From NCBI GenBank assembly GCA_046727175.1, contig JBKPCD010000092.1:33088-97087 (forward strand): 64,000 nt of DNA, read 5' to 3'. This DNA comes from JBKPCD01 sp046727175. Lineage in GTDB: Bacteria; Acidobacteriota; Vicinamibacteria; Vicinamibacterales; 2-12-FULL-66-21. Within the stretch, counting starts at the first letter, position 1. Each line of letters opens with the position of its first letter. This document shows positions 57,746-64,000 of the stretch, piece by piece. The notes under the pieces are model-generated. The model was not told the DNA's origin, did not search any database, and saw nothing but the letters and a program-made list of their open reading frames with translations. A program made the translations under genes and the position numbers.

Positions 57746-59336
57746 TTCTCTTCAGCTCGAGCGCTCGCTCGGAGCTCAAGCGTTCCAGTTCGACCTCGGA
57801 ATGATCGGCGAACTGCATGGCAGCGGCGATCGCGCGGTGTCCCGCCTGTTCGCCGATGAGCGTGTGCATCCGCTGGCAGACACGACGGTACGCCGGGTGG
57901 CCCTGCGGCGCGGTGCGCAGCTCGATCATGTGCATCGCCTCTCGTGCATTCATTTCGATGTAGAAGCGAATCCGGTACGCCATCGAGACCGCGTACGACG
58001 CGATCTGCTTCAGCCCCGTATCCGCGATCGCGTTGTAGAGATCGGCGGACGCGTCGAGCACGCGCTGGAAGGCCGGTGCCACGCCCACGTCGTGAATCGC
58101 CTCGGGTACAGCGCAACCATGGTGGGGCGTCAGCGCTTGCCATTCGATCGTGAGGAGGCGATGACGCTGCAGGTCGCGGAACGCACCGTAGTCGCTCAGC
58201 AGGTCGAAGCGGTAGCACGTTCGTTCGAATGCGCGGCCCGGCCGATGCCGGCGGTTGGTGCGGTCGCCCACGTAGGCGCGCAGCACCGCGACGCGCTCGT
58301 CGATCGACATCCGTCGCGCAGTCGCGAGGAGCTGATCGTCGGGGAGATTCGACGACGCGTACATGGCCGCAGCGACCAGCTTCGTTTCCCCGTCGGGATC
58401 GAAGTCGGTCAACGTCACCTCCGCGCGGGGCTCGGGTTCCACCGATGTATACGCGCTGGCTGCATCGATCGTCCGGGCGCGAGCGTCGGCCAAGTACTGC
58501 GTCCAGCGGCCGCCGCGCTCCGGAGCGTCGACCCGGACGAGGAACGCCGGAATCACCTTGCGTAATTCGGTCAGCATCGCATCGGCGCAGATGCGGACCT
58601 CCGCGATCGGATTCGCACGCATGCGGAGCAGGAGCGCCTCGAACGCCTGTCCGGCGCCGTAGATGCCCACGTTTGACTGGGTCGCGGCCGGCAGCATGCC
58701 GCGCAGCGTGTCGAGCGCCTTTGCGCGCACGGCCGCGCGGTGGATACCGTCGGAGTCGGAAGGGCTCTTCGGGTGCTGCTTCGCGAAGTGCTCCTGCAGC
58801 ACGGGGATCGACGTCGCGTATGTGGCGAACGCATCATCCATCACCCGCGTATATCGGTCGCGCAGCGGCCCTGGTGTGAGCTCCTCTGGTATGTGATACC
58901 GCCAGCGGCCGTGGGGCTTGTCCGTGTACGGAACGTATCGAGTCGACTGCTCGAGATAGGCCATCAATCTGCCCCACTCGAGCACCTTCGTGAGAACGTT
59001 CGATACGTACTCGCAGGCGATGTGCGCGCCACCAAGCTGTGCGACCGAGTCGTCGCCGTACTCGTTGAACACCCGGGCATAGAGCCGGTCCGCCCTGTCC
59101 TGGCCGACCGCGGCCATCGCCGGTTCGGAAGCGCCCTGCACCTTGTCCTGAAACTCGTCCAGGAACAGGCGCCGGAGGGATTTCGCGGATCGCGAGTAGC
59201 GCGCGAACAACGCACCCTTGACCGTTTCCGGCAGGTTCGTCAGCGCAAAGACGTGACCGTCGAGATTGGTAAAGTACGGCGCCAGTCGCCGGCGCTCTTC
59301 GTCGGTGAAGGATTCGGCTGTCGTGGCTGTGAGCAC
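57735..59336 (-). CDS. tandem ThyX-like (flavin-dependent thymidylate synthase fold) protein
   Basis: A 533-residue protein, twice the length of ThyX. The first half has MAYLEQSTRYVPYTD (compare ThyX SxRY) and LLLRMRANPIAEVRICADAM (compare the AExR helix). The second half has FRDLQRHRLLTIEWQALTPH with the RHR FAD/dUMP motif and EAMHMIELRTAPQGHPAYRR. So the conserved ThyX residues are shared out between the halves, as expected of a fused dimer. It may make dTMP or be a related flavoenzyme. GTG start with TACAAT six bases upstream; the last residues come from the repeat. Confidence 0.8.
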   Translation of the reverse strand: MLTATTAESFTDEERRRLAPYFTNLDGHVFALTNLPETVKGALFARYSRSAKSLRRLFLDEFQDKVQGASEPAMAAVGQDRADRLYARVFNEYGDDSVAQLGGAHIACEYVSNVLTKVLEWGRLMAYLEQSTRYVPYTDKPHGRWRYHIPEELTPGPLRDRYTRVMDDAFATYATSIPVLQEHFAKQHPKSPSDSDGIHRAAVRAKALDTLRGMLPAATQSNVGIYGAGQAFEALLLRMRANPIAEVRICADAMLTELRKVIPAFLVRVDAPERGGRWTQYLADARARTIDAASAYTSVEPEPRAEVTLTDFDPDGETKLVAAAMYASSNLPDDQLLATARRMSIDERVAVLRAYVGDRTNRRHRPGRAFERTCYRFDLLSDYGAFRDLQRHRLLTIEWQALTPHHGCAVPEAIHDVGVAPAFQRVLDASADLYNAIADTGLKQIASYAVSMAYRIRFYIEMNAREAMHMIELRTAPQGHPAYRRVCQRMHTLIGEQAGHRAIAAAMQFADHSEVELERLSSERALELKRNRL

Positions 59337-59342
59337 GGTCCG

Positions 59343-59348
59343 ATTGTA
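59343..59348 (-). promoter_or_regulatory. -10 box 6 nt before the ThyX-like GTG (leaderless)
   Basis: On the minus strand TACAAT CGGACC GTG, with no ribosome site. Confidence 0.5.
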
Positions 59349-59369
59349 GCGGATGATATCCTCGGCGAG

Positions 59370-59400
59370 ACGCGGATGTTCGCGGACGTTCGCGGATCAC
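59370..59400. repeat. CGCGGAT word repeat
   Basis: GAGACGCGGATGTTCGCGGA then CGTTCGCGGAT. The first 11 bases occur exactly at 23577, 59841 and 61772 as well. Confidence 0.65.
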
Positions 59401-59415
59401 AGGCTCTCAACGACG

Positions 59416-59862
59416 ATGGCGCCGATCTTCACACACCGACTGGAAGTCAGGTTCCGTGACTGCGACCCGCTCGGCCACGTGAACAATGCCGTTTACTTGA
59501 CCTATCTGGAGCAGGCACGGTTCTTCCACTGGCGAGCGCTATGGGGCTTTGGCCTGGAGGGACTGCCTGCGGACGAACCGGGCGTGATCCTCGCGCGGGC
59601 GGAAATCGACTACAAGCGCCCGGCACGTTACGGCGACGTGCTCGAGATTCGAATCGATCTCGAACGAATCGGCCGAACGAGCTTCACGTACGCGTACGAA
59701 ATTCTCGACGGGGCAGGCCATCTGGTCGCATCCGCGCGGACCGTTCAGGTGATGTACGACCACGCCGTCGGGCGACCGGTGCCGGTTCCCGATTCTGTTC
59801 GAGCGAAACTCGAAACGCGGACGGTCGCTGATTGTTCACGAGACGCGGATCAACGCCGATGA
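59416..59862 (+). CDS. 4-hydroxybenzoyl-CoA thioesterase-like acyl-CoA thioesterase (YbgC type)
   Basis: A 148-residue hotdog-fold thioesterase. FTHRLEVRFRDCDPLGHVNNAVYLTYLEQARFFHW is the signature with the catalytic Asp of RDCDPLGHVNN; PARYGDVLEIRIDLERIGRTSF forms the acyl pocket. Cleaves acyl-CoA; substrate chain unknown. The last dozen residues (ADCSRDADQRR) are encoded by the CGCGGAT repeat. Confidence 0.9.
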   Translation: MAPIFTHRLEVRFRDCDPLGHVNNAVYLTYLEQARFFHWRALWGFGLEGLPADEPGVILARAEIDYKRPARYGDVLEIRIDLERIGRTSFTYAYEILDGAGHLVASARTVQVMYDHAVGRPVPVPDSVRAKLETRTVADCSRDADQRR

Positions 59863-59872
59863 ACGCGGATCA
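59838..59872. repeat. CGCGGAT word repeat across a stop codon
   Basis: ACGAGACGCGGATCAACGCC then GATGAACGCGGATCA, running from inside the thioesterase frame to the start codon of the next gene. Confidence 0.65.
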
Positions 59873-60649
59873 ATGATTCTGGTCTCTGCGGACAACGCTT
59901 CGGAGTGGACGGGACCCACCGGCAATAACACGTATCTGCTGACCGGCTCGGTCCCAACGTTGATCGATGCCGGCGTCGGCAAGGCGGGTCACATCGACGC
60001 AATCGCCGCGGCGCTCGGCGATCGTTCGCTCACGCTGCTGCTCATCACTCACGGTCATGCCGATCACGTGTCCGGCGTCCCTGCCCTCACGGCGAAATGG
60101 CCGGCGCTCCGGGCCAGGAAGGCGGCGCCGAACGCGACGCACGCGTGCGAGGCGCTTCGCGACGGCGAACGCCTCGACGCCGGCGACACCACGTTGCTGG
60201 TGATCGCGACACCGGGCCATTCTCCGGATCACTGCTGCTTCTTCGACGAACGGGAAGGAGATCTCTACTGCGGAGATCTCGTTCGCGCCGGTGGAACAGT
60301 GGTCATTCCTGCAAGTCGCGGTGGAGATCTCGCCGAGTACCTGTCGTCGCTACGACGGGTGCGTGCCTTGGGGTCAAGGCGTTTGCTGGCAGGCCATGGG
60401 CCCATCATCGATGATCCCAGCGCGATCATCGACGAGTACATTCGTCACCGAGCCGAACGGGAGACGCAGGTCTTACGCGCGCTGCGGGCTGGTTGTCAGA
60501 CACCGGACGGGATAGCCGCCGCAATCTACGAAAGTCTCGCCGAGGCTCTCCGGCCCGCAGCGGCCGAGAGCGTGCTTGCGCATCTGATCAAGTTGCGCAA
60601 CGAGGGTCGCGTTCGGGAAGAGGAGGGACGGTGGGTGGCTCCGCGGTGA
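59873..60649 (+). CDS. metallo-beta-lactamase-fold hydrolase with C-terminal winged helix (LACTB2-like)
   Basis: A 258-residue protein. Metal motif LLITHGHADHVSGVPALTA (HxHxDH), ATPGHSPDHCCFF, and YCGDLVRAGGTVVIPASRGG. The C-terminal 70 residues (IDEYIRHRAERETQVLRALR to LAHLIKLRNEGRVREEEGRW) are a winged-helix-like tail found in LACTB2-type enzymes, some of which are ribonucleases. It starts 10 bases after the thioesterase stop, so they are probably cotranscribed. Confidence 0.88.
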   Translation: MILVSADNASEWTGPTGNNTYLLTGSVPTLIDAGVGKAGHIDAIAAALGDRSLTLLLITHGHADHVSGVPALTAKWPALRARKAAPNATHACEALRDGERLDAGDTTLLVIATPGHSPDHCCFFDEREGDLYCGDLVRAGGTVVIPASRGGDLAEYLSSLRRVRALGSRRLLAGHGPIIDDPSAIIDEYIRHRAERETQVLRALRAGCQTPDGIAAAIYESLAEALRPAAAESVLAHLIKLRNEGRVREEEGRWVAPR

Positions 60650-60684
60650 AGGGTTTGTCCGTGTCCTTCGTCTCCTCCGTGAAC

Positions 60685-61077
60685 TCACGCCGGCTGGAAG
60701 CCTGGCGGCAGATCGGGAAGGCGGTCCACACGGCGCGCCGCTTTCGGCATCGCATCACGGATGACGTGCTCGAGCTCTTCGAGATAAGACAGGAACCGCT
60801 GCCTGCCTTCCGCCGACAGGCGGCACAGCGTCTGCGGCCGCCGGTTCTCGAACCCTTTCCACACTTCAACCAGGCCGGCTTCACGCAGCACGTCGAGATG
60901 TCGGCTCAGGTTCCCGTCGGTGAGCGCGCAGAGTCGCTTCAGATCGGCGAATAACAGACCCTCGGGTCGGGTGACGAGCGACGTCATGATCCCCAGACGC
61001 GCCTTCTCGTGGAGCACGCGCTCCAGTCCTTCGTACGCGAAACGTCCGGGCTGCGATTCCGGTCTCTTCTTCTTCAT
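60685..61077 (-). CDS. winged-helix transcriptional regulator (ArsR/MarR-like)
   Basis: A 130-residue DNA-binding protein: HEKARLGIMTSLVTRPEGLLFADLKRLCALTDGNLSRHLDVLREAGLVEVWKGFENRRPQTLCRLS is a winged helix with recognition helix NLSRHLDVL. This type (transcriptional regulator followed or preceded by a membrane protein gene) usually controls its own operon. It overlaps the membrane protein gene by four bases (ATGA). Effector unknown; no metal-binding Cys. Confidence 0.88.
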   Translation of the reverse strand: MKKKRPESQPGRFAYEGLERVLHEKARLGIMTSLVTRPEGLLFADLKRLCALTDGNLSRHLDVLREAGLVEVWKGFENRRPQTLCRLSAEGRQRFLSYLEELEHVIRDAMPKAARRVDRLPDLPPGFQPA

Positions 61078-61694
61078 GGCTCTGTCATCCATTGCGACTC
61101 GGTTCGTTCGAGGTTCCAATACAGCACGACGGCTGCGAGCGTCTGGCCCGCGCCAAACGTGCCGCCCACCCACCAAGCGGCCAGCGGCTCGGGACCGCGC
61201 GCGATCCAGAGCAGCGCGATGCCGGCGGCGTAGTAGAACAGCCCCACGTAGCCGCTCGCACGGGGAAGGTACGGACGCGACGCGAAGATGCCGATGCCAA
61301 AGCAAATCGCCCACAGGCCGGGCAGCAGCGGCACCAACGTCTCGCTCAGGTGGGCGAAGCTTGCGGTCACAATCGCGCCGCCGAGGAGGCTTGGCATGAA
61401 CTGTCCGACGACGCGCCGCGTTCGGCGACGCGTGGCGCGGTCTTCGTGCATCACGTAGTTGTAGGCAATTTCGCTCACGCCGATGAAGCCGGCGCACACG
61501 GCCACCAGTGCCCAATACCAGACGAAGCCGACCGGATCGCGCGAGCCAAGCGCGCGCGGCTGGAACCAGGCCGCAAGCACGCCGATGAGGCCCGATGCTG
61601 CCACTGGAAGCGATCGGTATCCCCGAAACACTTCCCCCTTGGCCAGTTGCTCGTGAATCTGCTCGATCTGCGCCAGCGCGCGCGGGATGTCCAT
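61074..61694 (-). CDS. integral membrane protein cotranscribed with the winged-helix regulator
   Basis: About 206 residues from the ATG at 61694 (MDIPRALAQIEQIHEQLAKGEVFRGYRSLP), which begins the conserved-looking region; an ATG at 61718 would add eight residues. Six hydrophobic segments follow (ALVAVCAGFIGVSEIAYNYVM, LPGLWAICFGIGIF, YVGLFYYAAGIALLWIA and others). No enzyme motif. Probably senses or answers a membrane signal together with the regulator. A TTGACC sequence about 45 bases upstream of the start may be a -35 box. Confidence 0.75.
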   Translation of the reverse strand: MDIPRALAQIEQIHEQLAKGEVFRGYRSLPVAASGLIGVLAAWFQPRALGSRDPVGFVWYWALVAVCAGFIGVSEIAYNYVMHEDRATRRRTRRVVGQFMPSLLGGAIVTASFAHLSETLVPLLPGLWAICFGIGIFASRPYLPRASGYVGLFYYAAGIALLWIARGPEPLAAWWVGGTFGAGQTLAAVVLYWNLERTESQWMTEP

Positions 61695-61743
61695 TCGCGG
61701 CTGCTTATAACTTTGCATAACAAAGCATCTTCGGTCAACCGTT

Positions 61744-61920
61744 ACGCGGATTTACGCCAATCAGGCCCCATCACGAGACGCGGATTCTCGCGGATGTTCG
61801 CGGATCCCGAATCCCCTCTAACGAGTACACAGATCCCGAACCCCGACCCCGAGTCCCGGCGCGCCCGCGGGCTACCGAGCTACCGACCACCGAGCTATCG
61901 AGCTACCGAACTCCCAAGCC
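61744..61920. repeat. CGCGGAT and ACCGAGCTA word repeats
   Basis: First ACGCGGATTTACGCC and GAGACGCGGATTCTCGCGGA with TGTTCGCGGATCCC (61744-61807), then CCGAACCCCGACCCCGAGTC and GCTACCGAGCTACCGACCAC, CGAGCTATCGAGCTACCGAA. This fills the divergent gap; I see no gene between 61719 and 61987. Confidence 0.7.
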
Positions 61921-61974
61921 ACCGGCCGCCTCTCCGAACCGAGTGCCTAAACAGACGTCTACGAGTGTCCTCGG

Positions 61975-61980
61975 TATACT
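61975..61980 (+). promoter_or_regulatory. -10 box 7 nt before the permease GTG (leaderless)
   Basis: TATACT, seven bases, then GTG at 61988 with no ribosome site. Confidence 0.45.
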
Positions 61981-61987
61981 TCCGGCC

Positions 61988-63300
61988 GTGCTCGATCGCT
62001 TCTTCAATCTCAGCGCTCATCGGACCACGATCCGGACGGAAGTCCTCGCGGGCCTCACGACGTTCCTGACGATGGCTTACATCATCTTCGTGCAGCCGAC
62101 GGTCCTGAGTGCTGCGGGCATGGATTTCGGGGCCGTCATGATCGCGACGTGCCTGGCGAGCGCGGTCGCAACGCTGCTGATGGGGCCTCCTGGCCAACTA
62201 CCCCATCGCCGTTGCCCCGGCGATGGGGCACAACTTCTATTTCACCGTGATGGGCGATGCACGTTCCGTGGCCGATCGCGTTCGGGGCGGTGGCGATCGC
62301 GGGCCTGGTTTTCATTGGCACCGCCGGGATCGGACTCCGCGAGCGCCTGATCACCGCAATCCCGGATTCATTGAAGCACGCGATTGCTGTCGGGATCGGG
62401 CTTCTCATCGCGCTCATCGGCCTCGAGTGGGGAGGCGTGATCGTCGCATCGCCTGGCACGTTCGTTACGCTTGGAAGCCTGCACTCGCCGCCGGTGCTGC
62501 TGACCGTGTGCGGCCTGGTCGTCACGTCAGCGCTCCTGTCCCGGCGAGCTCCGGGCGCGATCCTCATTTGGATGCTCGCCTCGACCCTGGTCGGCCTCGT
62601 CTTCGGACAGGTTCGATATCAGGGACTCGCAGGGGCGCCGCCATCGATCCTGCCGACGTTGCTGAAGCTCGATGTCTTCGGCGCGCTGTCATCATCGATG
62701 CTGCCGGTGATCTTCGTGTTCTTCTTCCTTGCACTCTTCGACTCGGTCGGGACGCTCGTCGGCGTTGCGAGCCAGGCCGGCTTCATGCGCAACGGGGCGC
62801 TGCCGCGGGTGCGCCAGGCGCTGCTCGCGGACCCGATCGGAACGGTCATCGGCGCGGGCCTTGGAACGTCGACGGCGTACATTGAAAGCGCGACGGGCGT
62901 GGCGGCGGGCGGTCGAACAGGTCTGACGAACGTCGTGACCGCCGTGCTGTTTCTGCTGTCGCTGTTCCTGTTCCCGCTCGTGCGGATGATAGGCGGAGGC
63001 CATGCGGCCGACGGCGGGCGAGTGTTGTATCCGATTGTCGCGCCCGCGCTCGTGCTGGTCGGTTCGTTGATGATGCGGAGCGTGCGTGAGATTTCCTGGG
63101 ACGACGCGGCTCAGGCGATACCGGCGTTTCTGACGATCGTGGTCATCCCGCTCGCGGTGAGCATCACCGACGGGATTGCGTTCGGCTTCATTGCATACTC
63201 GTTGTTGAGCGTCCTCACGGGGCGCTCGGCGGATTCGTACTGGCTGGTCCATCTGTTCGCGGTCTTGTTCGTCGTCCGATATGTCTGGTTGATGAAATGA
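61988..63300 (+). pseudogene. AzgA-type purine permease with two +1 frameshifts
   Basis: From the GTG at 61988 the frame reads LDRFFNLSAHRTTIRTEVLA, GLTTFLTMAYIIFVQPTVLS, ATLLMG, the start of an AzgA/NCS2-like adenine/guanine/hypoxanthine transporter. Near 62185 an extra C moves the conserved LLANYPIAVAPAMGHNFYFTV into another frame, and near 62252 an extra G moves the rest (MHVPWPIAFGAVAIAGLVF onward) into the third. Removing both bases gives a perfect 436-residue protein, normal length, with about twelve helices. The 3' part has no other damage. Either a recent pseudogene or assembly errors. Confidence 0.8.
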
Positions 63301-63324
63301 GGCAGGAACGACATCGGGCGCCGT

Positions 63325-64000
63325 ATGACTCAATCTCGCACTGACCTGATCACCCCCGCGCGTTACGTCGAGCTCACACGCGCCGAGTGGGCACGGCTCC
63401 GCGAGGCGACGCCGCTGACCCTCTCCGAGCGCGACCTCGATCGGCTGCGCGGCGTCAACGATCCGGTGTCGGTCGACGAGGTGGCGCAGATCTACCTCCC
63501 GCTCTCGCGTCTGCTCAACCTGCGCGTCGCGGCAACCCAGGAACTCCACGGCGCGACGGCGCGATTTCTCGGCACCGGCGGGAGCCGGCCGCCGTTCATC
63601 ATGGGGATCGCGGGCAGCGTCGCGGTCGGGAAGAGCACCACCGCCCGCGTGCTGCGGGCGCTGCTGGCGCACTGGCCAGATCATCCGCGAGTCGATCTCG
63701 TCACGACCGACGGCTTTCTGTTGCCGAATGCCGTGCTGGAGGAACGCGGGCTGATGCGGCGGAAGGGTTTTCCCGAGAGCTATGACCTTCGCACGCTGGT
63801 CCAGTTCGTCGCGGACGTGAAGGCCGGCGTTGCCGAGGTAAAGGCCCCCGTCTACTCCCACACGCGTTACGACATCGTCGAAGGGGAATGGCAGGTCGTG
63901 CGGCAGCCGGACATCCTCATTCTCGAAGGTCTGAATGTGCTGCAGACCGGTCCTTTGCGGCCGGCGGGACCGCAGCGCGTGTTCGTCTCGGACTTCTTCG
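63325..64000 (+). CDS. coaA: type I pantothenate kinase CoaA (3' part beyond the window)
   Basis: The first 225 residues of a P-loop kinase: PARYVELTRAEWARLREATP, FIMGIAGSVAVGKSTTARVL (Walker A), VDLVTTDGFLLPNAVLEERG, RRKGFPESYDLRTLVQFV, PVYSHTRYDIVEGEW, and DILILEGLNVLQ. It phosphorylates pantothenate in the first step of coenzyme A synthesis and is normally inhibited by CoA. About 90 C-terminal residues are missing at the window end. It follows the permease gene by 24 bp. Confidence 0.94.
   Translation, partial: MTQSRTDLITPARYVELTRAEWARLREATPLTLSERDLDRLRGVNDPVSVDEVAQIYLPLSRLLNLRVAATQELHGATARFLGTGGSRPPFIMGIAGSVAVGKSTTARVLRALLAHWPDHPRVDLVTTDGFLLPNAVLEERGLMRRKGFPESYDLRTLVQFVADVKAGVAEVKAPVYSHTRYDIVEGEWQVVRQPDILILEGLNVLQTGPLRPAGPQRVFVSDFF

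Noticed and set aside
1..64000. tRNA, rRNA, prophage or insertion sequence
   Set aside because: I looked for cloverleaf-like and transposase or integrase signatures and saw none; a tRNAscan or Rfam run would settle small RNAs.

Overview
The window is GC-rich, densely coded bacterial chromosome. The gene set points to Acidobacteriota, perhaps Vicinamibacteria (subgroup 6). It has a complete Tad/Flp pilus locus in Acidobacteriota-like order, the HpnC-HpnD-HpnE squalene route, a split E1 2-oxo acid dehydrogenase operon, preQ0 reductase, a tandem ThyX-like protein, and many word-like intergenic palindromes. The taxonomy is an inference from gene content and style; there is no rRNA or tRNA here to test it.

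Layout. 1-3899 (minus): the 5' part of a large N6-adenine methyltransferase gene, translationally overlapped by an SNF2-type helicase gene, which looks like the drmD-drmMI start of a class 1 DISARM-like defence island cut by the window edge. 4096-8413 (minus): a GT87 membrane glycosyltransferase, an 884-residue receiver-like protein with a very long charged helix, and a small membrane protein. 8749-21938 (plus): the Tad locus, namely three Flp pilins, CpaA, TadE, CpaB, CpaC secretin, TadG, then CpaE/TadZ, CpaF, TadB, TadC, an AAA+ ATPase and an isoprenylcysteine-methyltransferase-like protein. Two sites fitting sigma-54 promoters precede the two halves of the locus. 22005-26993: Smr-domain protein, QueF, HU, a small protein, and a histidine kinase in an operon with a peptide-binding lipoprotein. 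27152-30939 (minus): a candidate RiPP cassette made of a radical SAM/SPASM maturase, two tiny downstream ORFs sharing a P-aromatic-x-V-D motif, a sigma-54-like promoter, three phased operator-like repeats and an NtrC-family activator gene just upstream.

31209-37117 (plus): lpd, E1 alpha, E1 beta, E2 and lipB, giving a whole 2-oxo acid dehydrogenase complex plus its lipoyl transferase. 37459-44932: ECF sigma factor, an LDH/MDH-fold protein without recognisable catalytic residues, a 163-bp hairpin element, an SDR, a pseudokinase, threonine dehydratase with a receiver protein, a CDP-alcohol transferase, an MBL-fold hydrolase and an FHA protein. 44919-50241: orphan transhydrogenase alpha-1 subunit, alpha/beta hydrolase, YgfZ, and a mutY-nudix-small membrane protein operon. 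50295-54017: cobalamin adenosyltransferase and hpnC, hpnD, hpnE. 54202-64000: thiI, a LacD-type aldolase, lipoprotein, peptide deformylase, double ThyX, thioesterase, MBL hydrolase, a regulator plus membrane protein pair, a twice-frameshifted AzgA-type permease, and the start of coaA.

Two genome-wide habits stand out. Many intergenic gaps are filled by short words repeated and then inverted (GGCTTT, GGGAAAA, CGCGGAT, AGGAGATC and others), and these often run into the stop codon of the flanking gene, writing its last residues. Several genes have a TATAAT-like box only 6-7 nt before the start codon, suggesting leaderless transcription.
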